Origin: Tillus elongatus
Lineage: Eukaryota > Arthropoda > Insecta > Coleoptera > Cleridae
Assembly: GCA_964006375.1 (NCBI GenBank)
Contig: OZ023264.1
Location: 14,208,225 to 14,272,224 of the forward strand
Direction: 5' to 3'
DNA length: 64,000 bases
The notes beneath the pieces are model-generated. The model did not search any database. It was given only the letters and a program-made list of their open reading frames with translations, and was not told where the DNA came from. Position numbers and translations under genes: made by a program. Below, one piece after another: positions 1 to 10,129 of this stretch (within the stretch, counting starts at the first letter, position 1; each line of letters starts with the position of its first letter).

Positions 1-1292
1 CTCTAAAGTGATGGAAAAATATATAAACACCGAATTACTAAAATTTCTTGAAAAACACAGTCTAAGCCACGACAGACAGTATAGATTCCGTCAGCGCAGA
101 TCAACTGCCGACCTCCTTTCCTTTGTCACCCATTCTTGGCACAAGTCTATGGAACTACACGGTGAATCCCAGATTGTCGCTCTAAACATATCCAAAGCAT
201 TCGACCAGGTCTGGCACGCAGCGCTGCTTAATAAACTTCCGGCCTATGGCGTACCACAAAAATGCATTTCTGTTGTGGATGGACATTCCTCTACCAATTT
301 ATGCAGGAGTTCCTCAAGGTTCCGCTTTAGCCCCTACTTCGTTTCTTCTCCACATCAATGACCTCCTCTCTAGCACATCCAACCAAGTTCATAGTTACGC
401 GGACGACAGCACCCTCCACTCAAATATACAATATTCTACGCCTGTCTCTTTAGCCCAATTAGATGAGGATCACAGACTCATGGAAGGTTCTGTCTCCGTG
501 GATCTCCAAAAAATATTAGACTGGGAAAGTAGAAATCTTGTACAATTCAACTCCACCGAATCTGTCTTGCTTTCTATCTATAAGCGATACACCAGCCCTA
601 GACCCATCACAATAAACAACCAAGTTATTCAAAGTAATGAATCCTTTGCACTTGTTGGCATTTCTGTGGATCGAAATCTCAATTGGCACCAACATGTCAC
701 ATAAATTGCAGAAGCGGCTGCTAATAAATTAGGTTTCCTCTTCCGGGCTCGCAAATACTTTTCACCAGCTAATCTCTATACCTTATATACTTCAGAAATA
801 AAGTCAAACCTCGAATACTGCTCCCACATCTGGGGTGCCGCTGCCGCTTCTACACTCGCTATCCTGGACTCAATTCAGGAGAGAGCTATACGTCTAATCG
901 GTGACGCTACCCTCACCCAAAGGCTGCCGTCACTAGCCTACCGACGTGCCGTTGGTGACCTCTGTCTCTCTTTTATAGATATCTGCACGGGCACTGCTCA
1001 GAGAAGCTTTCTTCCATAGTTCCTTCACCTGCTGCCCTCAACAGATCTACCAGGGGAACAGAGCGAATGCACCCTTTTACTGTCCAGGTCACCAGCCATA
1101 GAACATCTTGTTATGCCCGCTCTTTTGTCCCGAGGACTTCCAACTTATGGAATTCCTTGCCGGCACATGTTTTTCCTTCTCCTCCGAACCTCCAAACCTT
1201 CAAGTCCAGAACTAACGAGTTGCCGCTTTCCTCCTTGTCGACACCCACGGTATGATAGTATTTAGGCTGTAAGCCCTCGTGGTGTGTTGTTT
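1..1292 (+). mobile_element. 5'-truncated CR1/Jockey-group LINE, copy J1 (reverse transcriptase to 3' end)
   Basis: Three broken frames read as the second half of a non-LTR reverse transcriptase. SKAFDQVWH covers RT motif A, GVPQGSALAPTSFLLHIN is motif B, and SYADDSTLH holds the catalytic YADD. The tail PRTSNLWNSLPAHVFPSPPN is typical of CR1/Jockey-group LINEs. Compared with the copies at 53.5 and 62.1 kb, about 35 bases are missing near 280, which shifts frame, and a TAA stop interrupts near 702. The 3' end (ggctgtaagccctcgtggtg) is shared with the copies ending near 54560 and 63185. The window begins inside the element, so the upstream part is unseen. It is a dead copy. Exact clade is uncertain. 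Confidence 0.85.
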
Positions 1293-2587
1293 GCTAATTC
1301 ACCGATAATAGGGATTACTTGTGAAACCAAAGAAAAAAAGTATTTTACGTCTATATTTTTTAATACTATCGGTTACAGCAACTAAGATATTTACTATTTC
1401 TGAACTACTATTTTGTGGACAGCCGATAGAAAACGATCAAAATTTACGCACTAGTTACAGGGACAATCTGCATTATTAAACAACCAAACACATGCGTAAG
1501 TACTTCCTGTTGTTGACTCATCACCACTTATTTCTCTAGTTCCTAGTGAATGATTCAATTTTGCCATGTGCCAATCCTTCTGGTAGTTGTTAAAAAACAC
1601 ACATAATTTACAGCACTGTTTAATTTCCTTAGTACTAATGGCACAAGTATGTATTCAAAGTATTACCATATAGCTTCCGTGCGAGGCGGCTATTAATTAT
1701 ATATAACACAAACGGAAGCGACGTCAATTTCCACCGAACCACAAACAAAATATGCTCAAAACTACCATCAACATGTCAAAAACAATTAATTACATATATA
1801 CTCAACATATAGTCAACTAGTGGTCATGGGGGAACTGGCTGGAGCTTTAATGATTTCGGACATTAATTAATGAGAATAATTGAGTTTTAAAAGTAGATTC
1901 TAGGGAGCTTATGCGAAGAAATTTTTTCAAAATTTAAGTCGCGATCTGAGAGCGAAATGTTCCAACAAAAAAAAAAAAAAAAAAAAAAAGATATCAATAC
2001 AATCTTTTATAGGATCTTACAAGGGATATTTTCGCAGGAAATATTAACAGAAGATTGCGCTAAGATTCAGCAGATGACAGCAACACAAAGGGCAGGCGAC
2101 GCAAGGAGTGAATCAATGACGTCATAACCGGAGGTCGACAAAATGACCCTACGATGGCGCAACGGACAAAGACGGAATATAAAGCAGGAGAGAATAGAAC
2201 ACACAGAGAGCGACGTTGCCACGTTTTCAATATAAACACAAAGAAAAGTTGAGGTTAAACAATTGCGCTTAAGAGAATGTACCAGAAAAACATTGAAATA
2301 TAATGAAAGTTCCTAATATATGGAAAACATATGTTTTGTTCCAATTTCTTTTTAAATATCAATATCATCAGTCGGTAGGTACAACGTTGTTATTTGATGG
2401 TAAACTTACGAACTCAAATTCGTAATAAAAATGCAGTCACGGTATTTTGGAAAATATAATTATTTGTTTTATTATAAATATGTGTATTTAAAATTAAAAA
2501 TTAACAGAAAAAAACATCTTAAAACATCCTGCGGTCTTTATTTGCAGACTTTTGGGTAATTCTGCATATTAGAATTAATCGGAATAT
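1293..2587. other. unassigned AT-rich spacer
   Basis: No coding frame of note. It holds an A-run at about 1969-1989 and a CRE-like TGACGTCA near 2118. A TATA-like stretch (gaatataaagcagg) near 2176 could be a decayed promoter or LTR, but no paired LTR is visible. Confidence 0.4.
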
Positions 2588-3537
2588 ATGTGGCGCCTAA
2601 ATTCTAACCTGAACTCCGTCCACCATTTCCTCCAGGCCAATAGGCCCCAACTCCTCTTCCTCACCGACACCCAAATCAGTGCCAAAACAGCCACTAATCA
2701 CCTTAATTTCCCTGGGTATGAGCTCCTTACTTCCTTCAGATTGCATGGAGGCGTGTGCGCATACGTCCGTAGCAATCTACCCTGCACCAGACTCTTCAAT
2801 TTAGAAGCTGGAAGAAAAGACATACTTTGGATGAAACTCTCTCCCTCTCAGGGCTGCAACTAAATTCATCTATTGCATTTACCGGTCACCTTCTGACAAC
2901 AACTTTGTTCAGCTCTTCGACTACCATTCTGAAAAAACCGACCATCTGATTTCTGAATATCCTTACTCCGAGGTTACTATTCTTGGTGACTTCAATGTCC
3001 ATAATAAGGAATGGCAAACCCTTCTGGATTCTTGCTAAATCTATTGGGAATAATTTCTGCAAGAGCACGTTCCCACCTCTTGTTTGAGGGGATGAAATTA
3101 TTTCTACCGCCCTGGGCAAGGCTGAACTTTTTGCCTCGTTGTTCGCCGGCAAATCTACTCTCAACCCACCTCCAAATGTTCACCCACAAACAGTCCCATA
3201 AAATGACGGATATCATCTTCAAAACTAAAAAGGTACAAAAGATGCTCTCTTCTCTTAAGCCCCTGGCCTTTACGAGATCACAGCAATTGTTTTCAAAAAA
3301 TGCGCACCAAAACTTGTTCCTGTCCTGACTCGTCTGTTTTAGACATCTTACAATAGAGGCATATTTCCTAGTAACTGGGAAACTGCTTGAGTACAACCCG
3401 TCCCCAAGAATGGATCTAAAGCGCTTCCTAGCAACTACAGGCCTATTTCTCTCCTTTCAGTTGTCTCTAAAATGATGGAAAAGTATATAAACACCGAATT
3501 ACAAAAATTTCTTGAAAACACAATCGCGAGGGGGGAA
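2588..3537 (+). mobile_element. LINE copy J2: endonuclease fragment joined to start of RT
   Basis: Frame 2588-2863 reads as an APE-type endonuclease N-part (LNSNLNSVHHFLQANRPQLL, then TDTQIS). A further piece near 2985 encodes GDFNVHNKEW, the endonuclease GDFN motif. The sequence then jumps at about 3012 to the region just before RT (NPSGFLLNLLGIISARARSH), so the end of the endonuclease and the linker are deleted. The RT start, with the VSKMMEKYINTEL stretch, runs to 3537, where a foldback element begins. Several stops and frameshifts; non-functional. Same family as J1, J3, J4, J5 and J6. Confidence 0.8.
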
Positions 3538-3977
3538 GGAAAATCCACACGACGAAGCTGACCCCCCAGCCCTTCCGCAAGTCGAACGGGAAGGGGGGCT
3601 GCTTTGTCGTAGGCATTTTCCTTCCCCCCCTCGTGTGCATACACAACCATCGTTGCATAAACCACAAGAAAAACTTCTTGTTCATGCCCTCCAAGGAAGT
3701 TACGTGACCTGGGGGCGAATAGGGGTGCTGTGCAGGGTTTAATGGGGATATGGCTTCAAATAGACAGCTTTCAAGCAGTTTTCCTCGCATTTTCTGCTCA
3801 TATTTCCTTTTTACTACCTACCCCGCCCAGCACCCCTATTCACACCCAATCCCGTAACTTCCTTAGGGGGTGTGAACAAGAAATTTTTCTTGTGGTTTGT
3901 GCATCCAGGGGGGGTCCTAGTAATGTTTCTGAAAACATTTTTTTTTAAAGCGTTCGGAAGCCAATCTGCAAATTTAC
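3538..3977 (+). repeat. foldback element F, copy F1 (left end missing)
   Basis: GC-richer island containing internal inverted repeats built on cccccctcgtgtgcatac and its complement, and on caagaaatttttcttgtgg. The right end (ctgcaaatttac) matches that of the intact copy at 41.5-42.1 kb and is followed by cgaattttc of family A, as there. The left terminal repeat is absent; the copy abuts LINE J2 at 3537. The encoded frames have no recognisable domain. Confidence 0.6.
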
Positions 3978-4425
3978 CGAATTTTCATTAAATCCTTCAA
4001 ATTTCAATAACTCAATTTGCTATTAATGTAAGTTTTGTTGGTTGGGCAACCACCATTTAAATTTATTTTCGGAAAATTTGTGTATATTTTCAAACCATAA
4101 GTAATTTTGATAAAATATAGTACATTGTTTCTACTACATAGGCTATACCGGTAATTAGATTGATGCCTGCTCGCATTTGCTATTGAAAACATTTTTATGG
4201 AAATTCATTTCCATAACACACTTGCTGCATCCAGACTTTTGAAAAATGTTTATATATTTTCAAACAATAAAGTTATCTCGATGAATTATGGTACATTGTT
4301 TCTACTATATAGGTAACCAAGTTTGATGCCTGCTTTCATCAAAGAAAGATATTTGCTATTAAAAACATTTTAAAGAAAATGCGCTACCATAACGCACTTG
4401 CTGCGTCCAGACATTTTTTAGTTAT
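3978..4425 (-). repeat. family A, two tandem partial modules (A1)
   Basis: Two successive units each end in the family's hallmark terminus: ccataacacacttgctgcat near 4210, and ccataacgcacttgctgcgt near 4391. Both share the internal stretch around tacattgtttctactayata and gatgcctgct. Both read in reverse relative to the family orientation used here (GGACGCAGCAAG end first). See the family A finding. Confidence 0.7.
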
Positions 4426-5440
4426 ATTTTTCGTTCAATATTTTTTTAGCCTACTTAAAGAATTGAATTTGTTTTTATAACAAAAAAGACGAATGTGAAT
4501 ACTCTTCAGTTTTTGTGAGAATTACATTTATTCTTCAACATTTTTACATGCTTCACAGGCAAATTTCAAGTTAGGTGTTTCATAAATATTAACTGTAACG
4601 TAATGTGTTATTTTGTTTAAATAACATTATCAGTTTGATCAACCGCGCTTGCTCCCGTTCTAAAATCTACCGCGCCCGACGGAAGGTTAACAAAAATATA
4701 CATTTGCCGAAAAATGAATGAAAAATTCATAAAAGTTTTGAAAATTTAGATTCTGCTTGAGTTATTTTGATAGAAACGCATAATTTGTTTATCTTTAAAA
4801 TTGGTTAAACGGAAGTCAATCCGACAACGCCGCGCCGTTTCTCAAAGCAGCAAATCCTGTTGGTGGGTGTGTGTTTTCGTGTGGCAAGCCCGTGCTCGTG
4901 TGTCACACAGCAATAGGGTCAAGGTTGATGCTCTGCAACGTGCATTGACGCTCCAGGCTCGCTTCGGCTTTGCCCGATGCTACCGTTCCATTGGACCCAC
5001 TAATCGTTCATTCGCTTCTTGCTTGGGTCTTCAGTTCCTCAATAAGAATATATTCTACCGCAACATCTATCTACCTACCATTTATTTTTTTACCGTTTCC
5101 GCAATATCCAAGATTAGAAGACCTGAGTCGATTATTACACTGCGGTATATTGTACGAGTGTTTTCTATACCTCTAACGGCAATAAATATTACAAGATACC
5201 TACATAGGAAATTATATAATAAAATCTCCAATACTAAAATTATCTTGGTAACGTCACAGCATAATCAGTCTTATTATTAGGCTGTGGTAACGTGTCGGTT
5301 TTAGCAAAAAACTACCAGATACAGACTTGGAGACTACTTCTCTGGCTTCACTGTTGGTTTTCGTTGGTGAAGGACGTAGCCAGCGCGTAAACTAACTGGA
5401 GCAAGTGGCCCTTACGAATTCTGGATGTTCTTCAACGTTT
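4426..5440. other. unassigned region
   Basis: No supported gene. An open frame at 4801-5280 lacks an ATG at its start and shows no recognisable domain. The part from about 5290 to 5440 may be the outer terminal repeat of the reverse-strand PLE beside it. Confidence 0.35.
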
Positions 5441-5445
5441 CTGTG

Positions 5446-5479
5446 TGTATAGTTTCTCTGCTTGACAGCATTCTCAGAC
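5446..5479 (-). ncRNA. degenerate hammerhead-like motif downstream of PLE ORF
   Basis: On the minus strand the sequence reads CUGAGAA, then a UGCU/AGCA stem with a GUCA loop, then GAAAC. This is the layout of the hammerhead core seen in PLE terminal repeats elsewhere in the window. The first core block (CUGANGA) is imperfect and no good stem I is visible. It lies about 330 bp downstream of the GIY-YIG stop, where a PLE terminal repeat is expected. Probably a decayed ribozyme. Confidence 0.35.
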
Positions 5480-5810
5480 ATATTAAAATTGAATTAGTAC
5501 GAAATCATGACAACTACAAATAAATATCTGTTGCTATGTTATGATATGATGTTTTGATCAAAAAATTTATCAAATTGAATACAAAATGAAATACAGATGA
5601 CAGATGAGACTTTCAAAATGTCTACGTGATGTATGTCAATATTTAACATAAAAATAGAACTAGCCTATAATAACAGTTACAACAATAAAATAACTAAACA
5701 ATAACAGTATAAAAGTAGTCTCTATACAACGAAAATATCGACATACATCAGCTCATTATCTTATTGCAACTTTTTTGAAAGAATAATTAAATTTATTTTC
5801 TTTGACTTAT

Positions 5811-7105
5811 TTAATTAGAAAGAAGAGTATCCAAGAAAGGGGAATTCATTAAATCAGTTTGCTCGTTTAAAACAAGGTAGCTATTGCCGCGTGTGTGCAT
5901 TTTGACTTCCAAAGCTTCAAAAAAGTCTAGTTTACGCTTGTCATTATAAAAATGTAGTGGTTGTATGCGGTTATTTACTGTAGGTCTATGTTCGGTATCA
6001 ATAATATGTTTTGCAAATGTGGATTTGTCAGGGTGGTTATTTCTAAATGCAGAAATATGTTCTTTGTATCGGGTGTTAAAATTTCTAGAAGTTTGACCTA
6101 TGTAGATTGCGTTACAATGTGTACAAGCTAATTTATAAATTCTAGCTTTTGTCAGGAAACAAGATTTTTCTTTAGCGTTAAATAGTAAATCACGCGTCGT
6201 GTTGTAAGATTTAAAAGCTATCTTTGTATTTGTACAGGTATTTAAAATTTTTGAAATGTTTTCTGAAATGGTTCCAAAATAAGTTATCGAAACGTATCTG
6301 CTATCTTCTTTGTCTCTAATATTTGGATAAGTTAAATTAATCGCTAATTTGTATTCTTTTCTCTCGATCATTTTAACTATTATTTTAAGAGAGTAGCCAT
6401 TATTAAATGTTGTTTGCTTAATTATTGAAATTTCTTTTTCAAAATTGTTTTGTGACATAGGTATTGAAAATGCACGATGTATCATAGAATGATAGGTTGA
6501 CAGATTTTGTGAAAAAGGGTGACATGAATCGTATGGTATGGTTGTGTCAGTGTAAGTTGGTTTCCTATATATTGAAAAGTCAAATGAATTATTTTCTAAC
6601 TTTCTAATTGTTAAGTCTAAAAAATTTATACAACTGTTAGCTTCTTCTTCTAAAGTAAACTTAATATTTGTGTGTTATTAATAAAATTCAAAAATTCATT
6701 TAATTCTGTATGACTACCTTAAAAACATGCTAAAATATCATCTACGTATCTGTACCAAAAGACAATATTATGCGAAAGTTCTGATGTCAAAATTTGGTTT
6801 TCTAAGTTTTCCATAAATATGTTGGCCAATAAAGGTGACAATGGACTACCCATAGGTAGACCTTCATTTTGTATATAAATTTTATTATTAATTTTAAAAT
6901 AGTTTTGTTTTATACATTCGTTAAAAATATTCATTATTTCTTGTCTTTTTATGACATTTACGTTCTTTTCTATTAAAACGTTTTCTAATAGAGGTAAACA
7001 TTCTTTAGGGGGTATCTTAGAATACATGCTACAAACATCAAATGAGACTAATTTACTATTTGTGGGAATAATTAAGTTATTTAAATTTTGTGAAAAAACT
7101 ACCAA
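5811..7105 (-). pseudogene. Penelope-like element: reverse transcriptase plus GIY-YIG endonuclease (decayed)
   Basis: Reverse-strand coding in order: RT with LVSFDVCSMYSKIPP (motif A), NEGLPMGSPLSPLLANIF (motif B) and the catalytic YRYVDDILACF. Next comes an in-frame TAA near 6720 and a one-base frameshift near 6670. The RT thumb follows (INFLDLTIRKLENNSFDFSI), then a 224-codon frame with a GIY-YIG nuclease, IYKLACTHCNAIYIGQTSRN followed by RYKEH. This RT plus GIY-YIG order is diagnostic of Penelope-like elements, which prime reverse transcription at the nicked target. The N-terminal part of RT is missing beyond 7105. Only the GIY-YIG half is still open. Confidence 0.9.
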
Positions 7106-7458
7106 CTGAAAACATTTGTATATTTATGGATTACTGTAAACTGATCTAAGTTGTGACTATGTGAATTGATTGGTCATAGATACCCGCATCAAATACTTCA
7201 TTGCCCAAAAATTACAATTATCATTAACCCTTAAACGATAACCATTCCTAATTTTTACGAAGCCTATATATTATTATCTCCTTGATTTCTTATATGGCGT
7301 AAGCGGCGGCAGTTAATTTCTCAGTAGTTTCCTTTACGCTGCTGACGAGTGAGGTGTGTGTGTCTGTATGTGTGTTTAGCAGTAATTTAGGCTTTTGCTT
7401 ACACGCTACAAGAGCGTTATTCGTTATTTTTACGATAGGTTAGTCTTAATGTAGTTTT
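7106..7458. other. unassigned spacer
   Basis: No coding signal recognised. Contains a short GT-rich run near 7353-7376. The boundary with the truncated PLE is abrupt. Confidence 0.35.
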
Positions 7459-7459
7459 G

Positions 7460-7745
7460 GTAAATTTGCAGATTAGCTCCCGAACGCTTTTCAAAAAATT
7501 GTTTTCAGAAACATTACTAGTGCCATTACTGGATGCACAAACTACAAGAAAAATTTCTTGTTCACACCCCCCAGGGAAGTTACGGGATTAGGAGTGAATA
7601 GGGGTGCTGGGCGGGGTAGGTAGTAAAAAGGAAATATGAACAGAAAATGCGAAATAAACTGCTTGAAAGCTGTCTATTTGAAGCCATATCCCCATTAAAC
7701 CCTGCCTACCCCGCACATCACCACTATTCGCCCCAGGTCAGGTCA
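7460..7745 (+). repeat. foldback element F, partial copy F2 (left end present)
   Basis: Starts gtaaatttgcagattag, the left terminal repeat of the intact copy at 41510, followed by the same cgaacgctttt and gttttcagaaac stretches. It ends without the right terminal repeat. The inner part (gaagccatatccccattaaa) matches 3735-3765 and 41838-41860 in inverted order. Confidence 0.6.
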
Positions 7746-7779
7746 TGTTAGCATTCTTCTGCTTTTTTTTTTCTTAAAT

Positions 7780-7888
7780 TTTCGTTGCAAACAATTTTTT
7801 TCATCGAAGTTGCATACAATAAATAGTATAAACCATTTCTATGAAAATTCACTAGCGTATCGCACTTGCTGCGTCCAGACTTTTTTTT
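7780..7888 (-). repeat. family A end fragment (A2)
   Basis: Ends cgcacttgctgcgtccagac preceded by tatgaaaattcactagcg, the family A terminus in reverse orientation. Only about 100 bp can be assigned. Confidence 0.6.
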
Positions 7889-8089
7889 TCAATTAGCAAC
7901 CTTATTTTTTTGTTGACAGTTTTTAAAGTACTCGTCAAGTCTTACAAAACCACCAAATTTCAATTTTTTTATTATCATCATTTGATGCACAGTTTTCTTA
8001 CAAAAATTCGCTTAAAAAAATTCCATACATATAATTGTTTCGCGGTTGCTAAAATGTGTTAAAAGTGTTACATTTTAATTTCAAATTTG

Positions 8090-8300
8090 AGACACTAAGT
8101 GAGTGGTGAGCGTGTCGCCACCTAGTTGCCGAACCAAGTAGTATGTTGTCACGCCAGCTCCAAATAACACAAAGTGTTAAAAAAATAGAGACTGTATACA
8201 ACCAACTAACAATTTAAAAAATTGTCAGCCTTGGCCATTTCCACCATAATATAGGGACAAAGCATGTAGGGCTAGATGCATTCTTACAACAATTAGAACC
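8090..8300 (+). repeat. PLE terminal-repeat fragment, family P2
   Basis: Shares its whole length with 9515-9640 and, reversed, with 25545-25740: the blocks aagtgagtggtgagcgtgtc, cacctagttgc and agactgtatacaaccaact. In the 25.5 kb copy this block leads into a hammerhead motif, which is why I assign it to a PLE terminal repeat. No HHR remains in this fragment. Confidence 0.5.
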
Positions 8301-8385
8301 ATACTATGTGAAAACTGGAACCTGTGATGAGCACTAATAAGTACACTTGGAAAACACCCAAATCACCACAACACATATTTCAGAG

Positions 8386-8429
8386 ACCTTACGATCGTTT
8401 CGTTGACCAAGTCAACATCTTCAGAGGAA
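8386..8429 (-). ncRNA. hammerhead-like ribozyme motif, PLE family P4
   Basis: Minus strand: stem I CCU, core CUGAAGA, one U, stem II GUUGAC/GUCAAC with UUG loop (6 bp, perfect), then GAAAC. Stem III is the palindrome GAUC, the cleavage triplet is GUA, and stem I closes with AGG. All invariant core bases (CUGANGA, GAAA, NUH) are present. The one deviation from the canonical fold is the extra U between core and stem II. Stem I is only 3 bp as read. Confidence 0.6.
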
Positions 8430-8976
8430 GAAAAATTCTAACATAAAAAACTAGATCCCGTATATTTATATCGCGTCAAGGTAAACGAACTAGTCCGAAG
8501 TAAAGTTGTCGTCCAAGAACGATCGTTTGTTTATTGCGCAGTGAAACAGGTCGGAGACCTGCTTTAATCTTTTGTTTGACAAATTTATGACCCTTATCTA
8601 ATATAGGTATTAAAAGGACCAGAGTTCTTTAAAGAAACGGTACGTTTCTTTCCGATCTAATTTACTATGTGGATATTGTTTCATTGGCATCAACCAATAT
8701 CCACATAGTAAATTGGCATGAGCCAATATCCACATAGTAAATTTCTAGATCGAAAAGAAACGTGCCGTTTCTTTAAAGAACTCGGGTCCTTTTAATACCT
8801 ATATTAGATAAGGGTCATAAATTTGTTGACCAAAAGATTATAGCAGGTCTCCGACCTGTTTCACTGCGCAATAAACAAACGATCGTTCTTGGACGACAAC
8901 TTTACTTCGGACTAGTTCGTTTACCTTGACGCGATATAAATATACGGAATCTAGTTTTTTGTTAGAATTTTTCTTT

Positions 8977-9007
8977 CCTCTGAAGATGTTGACTTTGTCA
9001 ACGAAAC
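8977..9007 (+). ncRNA. hammerhead-like motif cut by a LINE insertion
   Basis: Right-arm copy of the motif at 8386: CCU, CUGAAGA, U, GUUGAC/GUCAAC, GAAAC. It is interrupted immediately after GAAAC by the LINE at 9008-9351. The expected gatcgtaagg block resumes as ggtcgtaagg at 9352. Confidence 0.6.
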
Positions 9008-9351
9008 ATAACATAACATAACATAACATTTATTTAACCATCAACATTTACATGGTTCGTCGCACATAAAATAATAAAATAATTGTATACTGGACTTACA
9101 CATGACAAATAGTGGGTGACAATATACATAAAATAAAACAAAATATAAAATGAGCTGACAAAAACACACAACAGTTAATTAAAAATTAAATTCTTCAATT
9201 GAATATATAGGTCTCTCTATTAATTTTCTTTTTATCACAGATGCAAACTGTCTTCTAGGCAATTCCCTGACCACCACTGGAAGTGAATTAAACAACCTAA
9301 CTCCAGTATACCCATGGCTCCTCTGCGTGCGGCTTATCCTGTGATGAGGAA
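9008..9351 (-). mobile_element. short LINE 3' fragment with (ATGTT)n tail
   Basis: The reverse-strand frame encodes HGYTGVRLFNSLPVVVREL and a short basic tail (IKRKLIERP), the C-terminal tail typical of CR1/L2/Jockey-type ORF2 proteins. It is followed by a 3' UTR and a tail of about five ATGTT units (cataacataac on the plus strand). It is severely 5'-truncated (about 344 bp) and inserted exactly inside the hammerhead of the P4 right arm. No clear target-site duplication is visible. Confidence 0.7.
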
Positions 9352-9406
9352 GGTCGTAAGGTCTCTGAAATATGTGTTGTATTATTTGGGTGTTCTCCAA
9401 GTGTAC

Positions 9407-9660
9407 TTAATTAGAAGCATAGACAGGTTTCGCTCTAATTAGAGCTCGTCAGTACGGCATATTAATTGCTGCGAAAATACACCTATAAAGTAATACGGCT
9501 ATAGTAGCCAGCCTTTCAACACTAAGTGAGTGGTGAACGTGTCGCCACCTAGTTGCGGAACCAAGTAGTATGTTTGCACGCCAGCTCCAAATAACACAAA
9601 GTGTTAAAAAAATAGAGACTGTATACAACCAACTGTTGTGGGAATGCATCTAGCCTTTCA
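9407..9660 (+). repeat. PLE terminal-repeat fragment, family P2, with hammerhead
   Basis: Begins with the minus-strand hammerhead at 9417-9457, then the P2 block shared with 8090-8300 (aagtgagtggtgaacgtgtc, agactgtatacaaccaact). It directly follows the P4 right arm, so one PLE copy was inserted into or beside another. Confidence 0.6.
9417..9457 (-). ncRNA. hammerhead ribozyme motif, PLE family P2
   Basis: Minus strand: core CUGACGA, stem II GCUCU/AGAGC with AAUU loop, GAAAC, a 2-nt stem III loop (CU), then GUC. Stem I CGUA pairs with UAUG including a G-U. No extra nucleotide lies between core and stem II, so the core is fully canonical. Stem I is weaker than in the 25.5 kb copy. Confidence 0.7.
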
Positions 9661-10003
9661 AATTGGAGGTCATTTCCGGAAAACCCAGAATTTAAGAAAA
9701 TGTTTGAAATGCTGGAAATTGGCCTTTTCACACATCTTACCCAGATATAGGGCCTAGATTTAAGTTTTGAAAACTTTGGCAACGATGGATTGTCTAACGA
9801 CTTTATTTACTTCTGGTTAGCGATAAAGGCGAACATTACGAGAGGTAGAAAACGGGACCCTCTAACTCTAGACCATAACAAAACACACAGGTGTGCTTGA
9901 CGAACAACAAAAACAAAAAAATACGAGGGGGCCTTTTTATATTCGCAGAATGGGACTTTTTTATATGTTCACCATTAACTGATACCATACACTTTATTAA
10001 TTT
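9661..10003. other. unassigned spacer
   Basis: No gene recognised; lies between PLE fragments and the microsatellite tail of the next LINE. Confidence 0.3.
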
Positions 10004-10007
10004 TTGT

Positions 10008-10096
<89 letters not shown>

Positions 10097-10097
10097 C

Positions 10098-10129
<32 letters not shown>
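10008..10129 (+). repeat. (ATG)n followed by (ATA)n microsatellite, tail of a LINE
   Basis: About 30 ATG units then about 11 ATA units. On the minus strand it reads as (TTA)n(TCA)n following aataaatt, directly downstream of a LINE 3' UTR. I take it as that element's 3' tail. Open frames across it are simple-repeat translations. Confidence 0.9.

Larger units (their letters stand above)
8345..9406. repeat. large inverted repeat: head-to-head PLE terminal repeats, family P4
   Basis: The left arm (about 8345-8695) and the right arm (about 8705-9007, resuming at 9352-9406) are reverse complements over roughly 350 bp. Paired landmarks are gatcgtttgtttattgcgca, ttggacgacaactttacttc and ccttttaatacctatattag with their complements. 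Near the axis, the stretch tttactatgtggatattg is present three times. Each arm contains a hammerhead-like core. The right arm is split by a LINE fragment at 9008-9351, so the inverted repeat predates it. A third, single-armed relative lies at 55195-55590. Confidence 0.8.

Noticed and set aside
4801..5280. 159-codon open frame
   Set aside because: Begins without ATG, has no recognisable domain, and ends in AT-rich low-complexity sequence.
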